Positions 53,493 through 64,000 of a DNA stretch of 64,000 bases are shown piece by piece. The translations under genes were made by a program, and so were the position numbers. How positions within the stretch are numbered: position 1 is the first letter of the stretch; every line of letters begins with the position of its first letter. The notes under the pieces were generated by a model. It did not search any database. It was given only the letters and a program-made list of their open reading frames with translations, and was not told the origin of the DNA. Source of the stretch: a bacterium (GTDB lineage Bacteria > Krumholzibacteriota > Krumholzibacteriia > LZORAL124-64-63); the NCBI GenBank assembly GCA_024223715.1, contig JAAEOA010000204.1:1-64000 (forward strand). The letters run 5' to 3'.

Positions 53493-56147
53493 TTGAAGAA
53501 ATATAAAAACATATTTATTGCCAGTCTGGTTTTTTTTCTGGTCACTTGGATTCTAGACTCCTTGGCCACTTCTCTCCTCTGGGATATTAATTTTCTCAAT
53601 TCGCTGACTCACCCCATTGCTCCGCCTGCAACTCAGGAATTACTCAACCGTGGTCTTCGGTTGTTCCTCTTCGCGGTTGCTGGAGGCATTTTTTTCTGGA
53701 AAAACCCAGCATTCCTCTTTCCCAGCAATTCCGGGATCCAGCAACCTGATCCATGGCTCAATATCGACACCATCTATCCCGATTGTATTGTTGTCCACCG
53801 TAACTACCGAATAATATTTGCCAACCAGAATACTCTCAGATTTTTCGGTATTTCCAGCTATGAGAATTTCACCGACACTTCCATTCTGGATTTTATTCAC
53901 CCCAATTACGTTTCGACCATCGAGCGCCGCCAGCAAGAGCTGCTGGCCACTGGCCAGCCATCTGAAATGATGGAAATCCCCTTGTACCTTTTGGACAAGA
54001 GCACCCGATATGTATCCATTTCCAGCACTCTTCTGGAAAATGAGCATGGACCCACTATAATGACCTTTTTCAGGGATGTCACTGAACAGGCCGAAATCCG
54101 TAAGGACCTTATCGATAGCCGGGAAAGGTTGCACCTGGCACTGGAAGCGGCTCAAGATGGTGTTTGGGACTGGGACATCATTCAAAATCGAATGGTTTAT
54201 AGTCCTGCCTGGGCTCAAATGCTTGGTTATGAGCTGCCCGAATTAAAAACCGATGAATCCAATTGGTTGTATTTAATTCATCCTGAAGACCATGCTCATT
54301 CCAATACGCTGTTACAGGCTCACTTGCAGGGTGACCTTCCCCAGTACGAGGCAGAAGTCCGCCTCCGCCATAAGTTGGGCCATTACATTTGGGTTCTGGA
54401 TCGGGGACGAGTCGTCTCCAGGGATGAAAATGGAAAACCTCATCGAATGGCCGGTACCCACCGTAATATTACTGCCCGAAAAGAAGCGGAACAAGCTCTT
54501 GAAATTCGTAACCGTATTGCTGAAATCTTTCTGGTCGACGAAGATCTGGATAAATACCACCTGCTTCTGGAAACAGTTGCCAAAGGGGTGGCCTGCGACA
54601 GCGGCCTTTTTGCCACCCTGGATGGAGACCGCGGACTTCGTGTTTGGTCCATCTATCCTCAAACCCATTCCCGGTCTGAAGTATTTCATTCATCGAAGAT
54701 ACCCCAAGCCGACGTGCCGGATTTTCTGGAACCGGTCATAAAAAAACAATTGAGCCTCCTGCTGCCTCAGCCCCAGCAAATAAACTATTCGGGAATTAAA
54801 ATGCAGGTAGCCCTTGCCTTTCCCATCACCAACCGTCGTGAAGTCATCGGCATTTTTCTATTGGGAAACAAGAGCCTTGGTTTTCATCAATCGGATCGTA
54901 CTTTGGTGGAATCGCTGGCCAGTTATATGGCTCCCCTATTGCAATCGCACCTGACCAGTGAGATGAGAGAACTTCAACTCCGGCAGGCTCAGAAAATGGA
55001 AGCTTTGGGTGCCTTGGCAGGAGGCATCGCCCACGATTTTAACAATATTCTGCAGGCCATTATGGGGTTTACTACTCTGGCCAGGGATGAAGCTTCGGAT
55101 GACAGCCTAATTGCCAAGGACCTGAAAAAAGTCCTGCGGGCCTCCAAACGGGGCCAAAATCTGGTTGAACGCATTCTACTTTTCAGCCGAAGAGAAGAAC
55201 AGGAATACCATGCGGTCAAAATTTTCGATGTGGTAAAAGAAGCTGTGGAGCTGCTTTCTCCCTCCATTCCTGCCACTATTGAGATTCAAGCCTCATTGCA
55301 GGAAAATTGTGGTCAAATCTGGGCTGATCCGTCCCAAATCAATCAAGTCATCATGAATTTAGCCACCAATGCTTTTCACGCCATGGAAGATGAAGGTGGG
55401 ATCATGCGCATCAAGCTGAAATTGGTAGATGAATTTGATACTGATGACTCACCTCCTGCCCCTCCTGAAGGCACCAGCATGATCAGTCTTTCAGTATTTG
55501 ATAACGGTTGCGGTATTGCCCAGGAAGAGCTGGACCGAGTTTTTGATCCTTTTTACACCACAAAAGAAGTAGGTCGTGGTACCGGCCTGGGCCTTTCCGT
55601 TGTGCATGGTATTGTTACCAATCACGGAGGAACCGTTCATCTGGAAAGCAAAGTTGGCGAAGGAACCTTAGCAACCGTTTACCTGCCGATGATGGTCAAC
55701 AAAGAATTATTAGATGAACAACCCCACCATCCTGTCCCTGAAATGATCCAAAACTCCCACGTCCTTTTTGTGGACGACGACGAAGACATAACTGCCATTG
55801 GGCAGGCCATTTTGGAGAAAAAAGGTATGCAGGTAACAGCCCTTTCCAACAGCAGGCAAGCCCTTGAAATCATCAAGAACCAGCCCGAAGAATTCGACTT
55901 GGTGGTTACTGATTTGACCATGCCTCAGATGACTGGTGTACAATTGGCTGAAGAATTGTATACTGTCAGAGATAACTTACCGGTGATTTTAATTACCGGT
56001 CTCGGAGACCGCAACTCCAATAACCTGAAAAGCCATCCCCGAATTAAGGGCTTCATACAGAAACCATTCGACATGGATACCCTGTACCAAACAATTCAAA
56101 AAGTTCTGATTCAAGAATGCGCTGAACCGTTGGATGGAGCCCCTTGA
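53493..56147 (+). CDS. Hybrid histidine kinase: PAS-PAS-GAF-HisKA-ATPase-receiver
   Basis: 884 residues from a TTG close behind GAGGGA. Two N-terminal helices (FIASLVFFLVTWILDSLA and FLFAVAGGIFFWK) make it membrane-bound. Next: a PAS (about 95-195: NYRIIFANQNTLRFFGISS), a second PAS with PAC (ALEAAQDGVWDWDIIQNRM), and a GAF-like domain (about 335-490). The phospho-His box is LAGGIAHDFNNILQAIMGF. The ATPase has NLATNAFHAM, DNGCGIA and RGTGLGLSVVHGIV. The C-terminal receiver has VLFVDDDED and phospho-Asp in VVTDLTMPQ. It heads a plus-strand run with two receivers and overlaps the first by 4 bp. Confidence 0.93.
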   Translation: MKKYKNIFIASLVFFLVTWILDSLATSLLWDINFLNSLTHPIAPPATQELLNRGLRLFLFAVAGGIFFWKNPAFLFPSNSGIQQPDPWLNIDTIYPDCIVVHRNYRIIFANQNTLRFFGISSYENFTDTSILDFIHPNYVSTIERRQQELLATGQPSEMMEIPLYLLDKSTRYVSISSTLLENEHGPTIMTFFRDVTEQAEIRKDLIDSRERLHLALEAAQDGVWDWDIIQNRMVYSPAWAQMLGYELPELKTDESNWLYLIHPEDHAHSNTLLQAHLQGDLPQYEAEVRLRHKLGHYIWVLDRGRVVSRDENGKPHRMAGTHRNITARKEAEQALEIRNRIAEIFLVDEDLDKYHLLLETVAKGVACDSGLFATLDGDRGLRVWSIYPQTHSRSEVFHSSKIPQADVPDFLEPVIKKQLSLLLPQPQQINYSGIKMQVALAFPITNRREVIGIFLLGNKSLGFHQSDRTLVESLASYMAPLLQSHLTSEMRELQLRQAQKMEALGALAGGIAHDFNNILQAIMGFTTLARDEASDDSLIAKDLKKVLRASKRGQNLVERILLFSRREEQEYHAVKIFDVVKEAVELLSPSIPATIEIQASLQENCGQIWADPSQINQVIMNLATNAFHAMEDEGGIMRIKLKLVDEFDTDDSPPAPPEGTSMISLSVFDNGCGIAQEELDRVFDPFYTTKEVGRGTGLGLSVVHGIVTNHGGTVHLESKVGEGTLATVYLPMMVNKELLDEQPHHPVPEMIQNSHVLFVDDDEDITAIGQAILEKKGMQVTALSNSRQALEIIKNQPEEFDLVVTDLTMPQMTGVQLAEELYTVRDNLPVILITGLGDRNSNNLKSHPRIKGFIQKPFDMDTLYQTIQKVLIQECAEPLDGAP

Positions 56148-56581
56148 TGCCTAAAACCAGAATTCTGGTCATTGAAGACGATGATGAAATCAGATCACTA
56201 CTTAAAGTGCTTTTAACCAGAGCAGGCCACAAGGTGGATTTAGCCAGCGATGGTAACGAAGGCATACACAGCTTCCGAACCAATCCGGCTGACCTGATCA
56301 TTACTGACCTTGTTATGCCAGGCAAAGAAGGCCTGGAAACCATTGTTGATTTGAAACGGGAACACCCACAATTAAAAATTATTGCCATTAGTGGAGGCGG
56401 GCTCTACGGTGAACGCAACTACCTGAACGCTGCTCGCCTTTGCGGAGCAACAGTTACTTTCCGAAAACCCTTTCGAAATGATGAGCTACTTGAAGCTGTG
56501 GACAAGCTTCTGAATGAGAACTCCGAAGCAAAACCCCCTGCCAAATCCTCGGCTAATTACGAAGAAAATACCGGAGAATAA
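56144..56581 (+). CDS. Single-domain response regulator, first of a tandem pair
   Basis: 145 residues. Receiver with acidic pair IEDDDE, phospho-Asp in IITDLVMPGKEG, Thr/Ser site AISGGG and KPF. About 25 residues of extra low-complexity tail follow. The SGGG variant after beta-4 is shared with the next protein. No output domain, so it acts by protein contact or phosphotransfer. It starts within the hybrid kinase stop (ATGA overlap). Confidence 0.93.
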   Translation: MMPKTRILVIEDDDEIRSLLKVLLTRAGHKVDLASDGNEGIHSFRTNPADLIITDLVMPGKEGLETIVDLKREHPQLKIIAISGGGLYGERNYLNAARLCGATVTFRKPFRNDELLEAVDKLLNENSEAKPPAKSSANYEENTGE

Positions 56582-56582
56582 T

Positions 56583-56951
56583 ATGGCCAGAATTCTTATT
56601 ATTGAAGATGATCAGGAAGTTCGTGAGTATTTGGAAAGTGTTCTTTCCCGTGCCGGCCACGAATGCCTTTGTGCCAGTGACGGAAAAGAAGGGGTGGACG
56701 TTTTTTCAACCAACCCTGTAGATCTGGTCATCACTGATATCATAATGCCTGAAAAAGATGGCATTGAAACGATTATGGATCTGAGAAGAAAGAACAATAC
56801 CTTGAAGGTAATTGCCATTTCCGGAGGTGGGCGAGCTGAGCCGGAAAACTACCTGCACTCTGCGAAGCTTCTGGGGGCCAACCGAACCATTAAAAAGCCA
56901 TTCACCAATGAAGAAATGCTTCAGGCTATCAGGACTCTATTGCAGGAATAA
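56583..56951 (+). CDS. Single-domain response regulator, second of a tandem pair
   Basis: 122 residues from the ATG 1 bp after the previous stop, preceded by GGAG. Acidic pair IEDDQE, phospho-Asp in VITDIIMPEKDG, AISGGG and KPF. Over its length it is clearly a close paralogue of the previous receiver: shared SDG-EG, TNP-DL-ITD, KEG/KDG-ETI and AISGGG. This indicates a tandem duplication. Confidence 0.93.
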   Translation: MARILIIEDDQEVREYLESVLSRAGHECLCASDGKEGVDVFSTNPVDLVITDIIMPEKDGIETIMDLRRKNNTLKVIAISGGGRAEPENYLHSAKLLGANRTIKKPFTNEEMLQAIRTLLQE

Positions 56952-56989
56952 GTAGCTATTTCTGACCAATAAAGTCATCTCTTCGGGTT

Positions 56990-58150
56990 TCAATTTTGAG
57001 TTGCTACCGGTAGATAAATGGAAAAAGTACTGCCTTCTCCCGGCCGGCTGAATAATTTCACGGCTCCCTTTAAGCTGCGAACAATTCCCAGAACAGCAGA
57101 CAGTCCTAACCCCCGGCCAGCAAATTTTGTGGAGAAAAATGGATCGAAAACTTTTTGTTGCTGATCCTGTGCAATGCCACAGCCTGTATCCATCACCTTC
57201 AAACATAGGTAATTACCAGGCTCGGCATCTGGCCCACATAAGCAATGTTTCAGGAATGACCTATCACAATGGCAGGCAATCATTCCCAACTCCACCCATC
57301 CTTCTTTTTTTTCAAGACAGGCATCTGCCGCATTACCAACCAGGTTCAGAACCAATTGGCGAATTTTTGTCACATCGGCTTTAATGTCGGGAAGGTCTTC
57401 GGGGAAATTACAAACAAGATCCACTTTTTTGCCCATGGTAATATCCAGAATGCCCGTCATTTCCTTGATCACACAGGAAAGATCCAAGTTTTCCTTCAGG
57501 GTATTACCCTTTCCGGCATAAGAATGCATCTGGTCACACAAGTCTGCAGCCTTACGACTGGCCGTGAATATTTCCGATAAGTGAGGCTTCACTTTTGGCA
57601 AAGCTCCAATTTCGAGGTCAAGAATATCCGCATTACCCATAATGACCATCAGGATGTTGTTGAATTCGTGAGCCAGTCCCCCAGCCAGAACGCCCAGACT
57701 TTCCAGCCGCTGGGTAGTTTGAACCTGCAAAGTGAGAGCTTTACTGGCGGCTTCCAATTCTTTCTCACGGGTCACATCCCTAAAAACCAAGAGCCTGCCC
57801 AGATTCAATCCCTGATGGCGCAAAGACCGTTGCCGTCTTTCGAAAACACGACCATCCTTAAACTCCAGTAAATCAAAATGTTCAGCAGCATCATCCCGGG
57901 TTTCAAAAGATTTAATGGTCTGAAGAAACTCATCAGGAAAAAGCATCTGGTTCTGCACCATCCGCGCCAGCTCAAGGGCCCCCTGGACTCCATTGGGCAA
58001 AGGTTCAATCCCCCACATTTCCCTAAATCTTTTATTGTGCTTATGCACCAAACCATTTTTATCGACGATCAAAACCCCATCGCCCAGCGATTCAATAATC
58101 GCTTCCGAAAGACGTTTTAACGAAGACAAATCCGAGTCTAAGTTTCCCAT
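56990..58150 (-). CDS. Soluble PAS-domain histidine kinase
   Basis: 386 residues, no transmembrane segment. A PAS (about 12-125: AIIESLGDGVLIVDKNGLVHKH) is followed by phospho-His box LAGGLAHEFNNILMVIMGN. ATPase: LNLVGNAADACLE, DTGCGIAQDQ and GRGLGLSAVLGIV. The H-box (AHEFNNILMVIMG) is of the same class as the hybrid kinase upstream of it on the other strand. It converges on the tandem receivers, so all four genes could form one phosphorelay (inference). Confidence 0.92.
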   Translation of the reverse strand: MGNLDSDLSSLKRLSEAIIESLGDGVLIVDKNGLVHKHNKRFREMWGIEPLPNGVQGALELARMVQNQMLFPDEFLQTIKSFETRDDAAEHFDLLEFKDGRVFERRQRSLRHQGLNLGRLLVFRDVTREKELEAASKALTLQVQTTQRLESLGVLAGGLAHEFNNILMVIMGNADILDLEIGALPKVKPHLSEIFTASRKAADLCDQMHSYAGKGNTLKENLDLSCVIKEMTGILDITMGKKVDLVCNFPEDLPDIKADVTKIRQLVLNLVGNAADACLEKKEGWVELGMIACHCDRSFLKHCLCGPDAEPGNYLCLKVMDTGCGIAQDQQQKVFDPFFSTKFAGRGLGLSAVLGIVRSLKGAVKLFSRPGEGSTFSIYLPVATQN

Positions 58151-58153
58151 TTC

Positions 58154-60313
58154 CTAAAAATCAACCTTCATTTCTCGCAGCAACCTGTCGGCTTGGCCGT
58201 ATTTCCAGGTCACCCACAATACATAACGAATATCCACTCCAATGGAACGGCTGTAACTATGATCCCAGGCAAAATCATTGATAGTGGCCTCCCAGGCACG
58301 ATCAAAATTCAATCCAACAACCTGACCTGTGGCATTGAGCACCGGACTGCCGGAATTTCCGCCAGTGGTATCGGTGCTATAAAGCATATTGACCGGTACT
58401 CCACCCATTTCTTTACTGAGGAAGGGACCAAAGTCACCTTCCAGGACGAGCTCTTTGAAACGATCAGGTACATTAAAAGGCTTAACGCCTGTGTCTTTTT
58501 CCAGAATTCCTTCAAGAGTGGTCAAGGGTACCATTTCGATGGCGTCGCGAGGGCTGTAACCTTCAATTCGGCCATATGTAAGACGCAGGGTTCCATTGGC
58601 ATCGGGTACAAAATCCTGGCCCTGGTACAATTTTTTCAAATCCTGGAGGGAGGCTTGAAGTTGGTCCAACTGACCTTTGTGGCGTTTGTTTTCTTCGCGC
58701 AATTCCAGATAAGGCGGGTATAACTCGGCCACCAAATCCAGGAACGGATCATTCAGATCCCGAAGTTGTTCCGTATCCATCTCCATGACTTCAAGCAGCG
58801 TTTCATCTTTCATTAACGATGATTTTTTGAAGGCCCTGTCGAGGAATTTATCTGCTTTTTTACTGCCTGAAGACCCAACCATGTCCGAGACACCGGCAAG
58901 AGCAGCAGCTTGGTTAATATTTTCAGCCCGCATGAGCAATTCACCCATAATGAGGGCGTCGGCCTGAGGATCAAACGTCTGGGCCTTGATGACAAGTGAA
59001 TTGAGCGTTTGGTCCAGATTTCGCTCCATATATGCCCATTCACGATCAGTTTCGGACTTGTTCTTCTCTATGGAATTTTCCCAAACCGTTAGAGCGGCGC
59101 TCATGGTTTCACTACTGCGCAACATATACCCCAGCCAAAGATCAAAACCAATGGTTTCGGCCCTCTGATGGTAATAATCATCCAACCCAGGCAATACTTT
59201 TGAATAATTTTTTGTCAACTCGGGATCGTTTGCGATGAATTTTTTTAGATTGGTTTCTTCATTCTCCCTGGTAGTCAGCAAATCGAGGCGGCTAATGCCC
59301 TGCAGTTTTCCCCGGTAATTCTTGTAAGTATTCTGCAAGCCCTTCACTCGGGCAGCGAGAGCCAATTCCCGACTCCGATCGCCTTGGGCAGAGGCCACCA
59401 GATTATCAATCTGCCAACCATACCAATCCACAACGGTGGGCATATATTGTTCACTCAGGTATTTCAGGAATGCGGCAGAACGATGACGGTAGGTGGTACC
59501 TGGATAACCAAAAATGAATACAAAATCATCTTCAGCCACACCGTTACTGCCCACTTCGAGAACCACTTTGGGCGAGTAAGGAATGTTGTCAGGAGAATAA
59601 TCGGCAGGTTTGCCATCGGGTCCCACATACGCCCGCATAAAACTGAAATCACCTGAATGACGAGGCCACATCCAGTTGTCTTCTTCACCGCCAAAATTTC
59701 CAATGGCCAAAGGCGGGGCAAAAACCAGACGCACATCTTTTAAATATGTGTAAGTGAACAAAACATAGGTTTTGCCTAAAAACATTTCACTTACTTCGGC
59801 CCGTTTCCCTGGTTTGACTTCTTCTTCAGCCAAACTCAATTCTTTCATTTTTTTCTCAATGGCCCGGGTGCGGTCTTCAGGGCTCATGTCTGAAATAACC
59901 GCTGACAAAACCTCTGATGAAACGTCTCGGTAACTGTCGGTAATTCGTACTGTGTATCCTACGGCCGGAACTTCGTCAGCCTGAGTCAGGGCGCTGAAAC
60001 CTTGATGAAGGAAATCGTCTTCAGCACTACTGGCATCTCGAATGGCCCGAAAAGCACAGTGATGGTTTGTGAGCATTAAGCCTTGGTCAGAAACGAAAGA
60101 GCCGGTACAACCCCCAATTTTGCAGATACCGTCAACAAGGCTCAGCCCATTTGGGTTGTATATGAGTTCAGGGTCAAGTTCCAATCCAGCCGCTTGAAGA
60201 TCGAGTTTTTCGAGCTCGCTCATGGGGTACATACCCTCTTCTCCTTTAGCTTCGGGAACCAAATTCAAGACCGACAAAAGCAAAAACACACTGACCAACA
60301 CACGAATTATCAT
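58154..60313 (-). CDS. S46-family dipeptidyl-peptidase, DPP11-like
   Basis: 719 residues, Sec signal peptide (about 1-24, ending EAKG). Catalytic triad regions: His in LTNHHCAFRAI (about 81-91), Asp further along, Ser in TTGGNSGSPVLNATG near 655. After it, GLNFDRAWEATINDF carries an Arg in the position that separates DPP11 (Asp/Glu-specific) from DPP7 (Gly, hydrophobic-specific). This predicts acidic P1 preference. It removes dipeptides from oligopeptides in the periplasm. The helical regulatory insert (about 330-560) is present. Start ATG after AAAGGA. The kinase lies 3 bp downstream. Confidence 0.93.
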   Translation of the reverse strand: MIIRVLVSVFLLLSVLNLVPEAKGEEGMYPMSELEKLDLQAAGLELDPELIYNPNGLSLVDGICKIGGCTGSFVSDQGLMLTNHHCAFRAIRDASSAEDDFLHQGFSALTQADEVPAVGYTVRITDSYRDVSSEVLSAVISDMSPEDRTRAIEKKMKELSLAEEEVKPGKRAEVSEMFLGKTYVLFTYTYLKDVRLVFAPPLAIGNFGGEEDNWMWPRHSGDFSFMRAYVGPDGKPADYSPDNIPYSPKVVLEVGSNGVAEDDFVFIFGYPGTTYRHRSAAFLKYLSEQYMPTVVDWYGWQIDNLVASAQGDRSRELALAARVKGLQNTYKNYRGKLQGISRLDLLTTRENEETNLKKFIANDPELTKNYSKVLPGLDDYYHQRAETIGFDLWLGYMLRSSETMSAALTVWENSIEKNKSETDREWAYMERNLDQTLNSLVIKAQTFDPQADALIMGELLMRAENINQAAALAGVSDMVGSSGSKKADKFLDRAFKKSSLMKDETLLEVMEMDTEQLRDLNDPFLDLVAELYPPYLELREENKRHKGQLDQLQASLQDLKKLYQGQDFVPDANGTLRLTYGRIEGYSPRDAIEMVPLTTLEGILEKDTGVKPFNVPDRFKELVLEGDFGPFLSKEMGGVPVNMLYSTDTTGGNSGSPVLNATGQVVGLNFDRAWEATINDFAWDHSYSRSIGVDIRYVLWVTWKYGQADRLLREMKVDF

Positions 60314-60467
60314 GACGTCCTTTCAGAACTTCGTTCAGAGTTTTTAGAATATGCGGAAATGAAATCAACCGCTCACACAAGTGACAAAACTGCCCAAAAG
60401 ATAGCATAAATATCAATCAGAAACAGTGTGTATTGCTTAAAGGGCTGTCAGACGATCCCCCAACCAT

Positions 60468-62450
<1,983 letters not shown>

Positions 62451-62452
62451 AA

Positions 62453-63751
62453 TTAGAGCAAATCCAGAGCAGGCAATATTTTATTGGCCACTTCGCCAAA
62501 GCCCACACGGTAACCGTCGCCCTGACACCACCCTGACATTGCAACCGTATCGCCATCGGCAAGGAATTTTCGTTCTTTCCCTCCCGGCAAAATAACCGGC
62601 TCGGTTCCCCGCCAGGTAATTTCCAGCATGCTGCCAAAACTACCTTTGTCCGGGCCACTTATCGTGCCGCTGGCCAACATGTCACCACTACTCATGTTAC
62701 AGCCGGTAACGGAATGGTGAGCCAGTTGCTGAGCCATGGTCCAATAAAGATGCTTAAAATTACTGGCGCATACTTTCAGGCCTTCGTCATCGCCCTCAGC
62801 TGTAATTTCGACTTCCAGATTGATGTCGAAGGTATGACGGTCATTTTCCCGCAAATAGGCAAGAGGTTCGGGGTCCTGAGCCGGGGCCTCCAGGCGAAAT
62901 GGCTCCAGGGCGTCCATGGTTACCACCCAAGGCGAAATATGGGTGGCAAAGTTTTTGGAATTGAAGGGGCCCAAAGGTTGATATTCCCATTTTTGAATAT
63001 CCCGCGCGGACCAGTCATTGACCAGAACCATTCCAAAAATTTTGTCGGCAGCCTGATTGATTGGAATGGGTTTGCCCTGCTCGGACCCGGAGCCGACAAA
63101 GAATCCCATCTCCAATTCAAAATCCATCAAACGGCTGGGCCCGAAAGTGGAGAACTCTGCATCCGGAGCAATAGTCTGGCCGTGAGGACGAATCACATCT
63201 TCACCGGAAATTCCAATACTGCTGGCACGACCATGGTACCCCACAGGCAACTGAAGCCAGTTAGGCATCAGGGCGTTTTCTTTGCCCCTGAACATTATTC
63301 CCACATTGGTGGCGTGTTCTTTGGACGAATAAAAATCGGTATAGTCACGAACAGCCACCGGCATGTGCATGGTCACTGAATCGGCAGGAAGCAAGGCTCT
63401 TTGGCGAAGGTTTAGGTTATCCCTTAAAGTGGGTTCTTCTTCACGCAACAGACCACTGACCAGCAAACGAACAGCCCGGCGTTGCTCCTTGGGCAGTTCC
63501 ATAAAAGGATTTAAAACCGGGTAGCTGAAAATGCCATCTGGAAGACTGGCACTGTCGAGTAAACCACAATCCTGAAGCACGGCCAAATCCAGAACCTGGT
63601 CACCAATGCGAACACCAAACCGGGGATCTTCCCGGCGCGTGGGCGAAAAAATTCCATAAGGAAGATTCTGGATGGGAAAATGAGTATCTGAATCCACGGG
63701 AATGAAAGATTTCAACGTGGGGTCACAAGTGGGATCAATGCTCGAAGCCAT
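62453..63751 (-). CDS. fah: Fumarylacetoacetase
   Basis: 432 residues. N-terminal SH3-like domain and C-terminal FAH fold: DFYSSKEHATNVGIMFRGKE (active-site Asp and His), NWLQLPVGYHGRASSI, FELEMGFFVGSGSEQG with metal Glu residues, GMVLVNDWSARDIQKWEY, then SGTISGPDKGSFGSMLE. It splits fumarylacetoacetate to fumarate and acetoacetate, the last step of tyrosine breakdown. ATG after AAAGGA. The upstream partial gene ends 23 bp before. Confidence 0.95.
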   Translation of the reverse strand: MASSIDPTCDPTLKSFIPVDSDTHFPIQNLPYGIFSPTRREDPRFGVRIGDQVLDLAVLQDCGLLDSASLPDGIFSYPVLNPFMELPKEQRRAVRLLVSGLLREEEPTLRDNLNLRQRALLPADSVTMHMPVAVRDYTDFYSSKEHATNVGIMFRGKENALMPNWLQLPVGYHGRASSIGISGEDVIRPHGQTIAPDAEFSTFGPSRLMDFELEMGFFVGSGSEQGKPIPINQAADKIFGMVLVNDWSARDIQKWEYQPLGPFNSKNFATHISPWVVTMDALEPFRLEAPAQDPEPLAYLRENDRHTFDINLEVEITAEGDDEGLKVCASNFKHLYWTMAQQLAHHSVTGCNMSSGDMLASGTISGPDKGSFGSMLEITWRGTEPVILPGGKERKFLADGDTVAMSGWCQGDGYRVGFGEVANKILPALDLL

Positions 63752-63774
63752 TCTGGTTTCCTTTCAGGGAGGCG

Positions 63775-64000
63775 CTACAACAGCCCCAGATTCTGCAAGT
63801 CGTGACGGGGTTCATCAAAAGAACAACTGCCAAACCCACAAAGGTATTGGCTGCGTAAATTTCGTACAGTTTCAACTCCCACAGTATGATCACGCCAGCG
63901 AAATTCGCCACCATGAAATTGGAATGCTTCAGCGTCAGTTTCGTTAATCACCTGAGACAGTTGCTCAACATTGAAATTATGGGCATGGGCCAACAAACCG
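63775..64000 (-). CDS. C-terminal part of an unrecognised protein, cut by window edge
   Basis: About 75 residues are visible, ending in TAG. They include LLAHAHNFNVEQLSQVINE, AFQFHGGEFRWRDHTVGVE and GFGSCSFDEPRHDLQNLGLL. I do not recognise the family. It shares the strand and tight spacing of fah and aacS, so it may belong to tyrosine or aromatic catabolism, which is only context. The start lies outside the window. Confidence 0.6.
   Translation of the reverse strand, partial: GLLAHAHNFNVEQLSQVINETDAEAFQFHGGEFRWRDHTVGVETVRNLRSQYLCGFGSCSFDEPRHDLQNLGLL

Overview
The window reads as a chromosomal segment of an uncultured, didermic (Gram-negative-type) bacterium, most likely from the FCB/Krumholzibacteria-Eisenbacteria-like part of the tree. 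This is inference from gene content. The evidence includes an LptD-type outer-membrane protein, many Sec signal peptides, FlgD/type IX-style C-terminal domains (M1 peptidase, left-edge fragment), a PorX-type REC-PglZ regulator, an S46 dipeptidyl-peptidase and an IcmF-type mutase. There is no rRNA, tRNA, CRISPR array, insertion sequence or prophage. Most genes are on the minus strand. TTG and GTG starts are common and often overlap the stop of the preceding gene (TTGA, GTGA), so several starts here lie inside longer open frames.

Layout. 1-4,160: a FlgD-domain remnant, a secreted lipoprotein, a TerB-like protein, alanine racemase overlapping a Fur-family regulator, and a Fur-box-like site. 4,230-13,380: a secreted beta-propeller-like protein, two histidine-kinase-like proteins (one with no recognisable ATPase motifs), an envelope protein coupled to a zinc-ribbon protein, an unlisted 59-residue Cys-rich protein, a DnaQ-like exonuclease, a secreted protein, a metallophosphatase-tetraheme cytochrome interrupted by an in-frame UGA (candidate selenoprotein), and HU. 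13,471-26,885: a long minus-strand block serS - histidine kinase - porX - tsaE - tsaB - rimI - accD - folC - ROK kinase - lptD. 27,060-31,134 (plus): pyrF, pyrE, a membrane glycosyltransferase fused to DUF1287, and an RNA 2',3'-cyclic phosphodiesterase. 31,131-38,321 (minus): RecD2 helicase, a second membrane glycosyltransferase, and IcmF. 38,483-41,125 (plus): M1 peptidase with sorting-type domain, and a hotdog thioesterase-like protein. 41,158-43,037 (minus): an outer-membrane protein and a small membrane protein. 43,300-43,490 (plus): an orphan small-RNA gene with promoter, 12-bp closing stem and terminator. 43,667-53,339 (minus): an M16 protease pair (one subunit without the zinc motif), two ABC-2 exporter pairs, and an antiporter with a His-less EIIA-like domain. 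53,493-58,150: a phosphorelay of hybrid kinase, two tandem single-domain receivers and a convergent kinase. 58,154-64,000 (minus): a DPP11-like S46 peptidase, then acetoacetyl-CoA synthetase and fumarylacetoacetase, which together would complete tyrosine breakdown, and one truncated gene.

The strongest candidates for something undescribed are the UGA-containing metallophosphatase-cytochrome with a strong hairpin 20 nt after the UGA, and the orphan structured RNA at 43,337-43,490. The window also fits a peptide- and amino-acid-degrading lifestyle: secreted M1, M16 and S46 peptidases, tyrosine breakdown, and acyl-CoA mutase.
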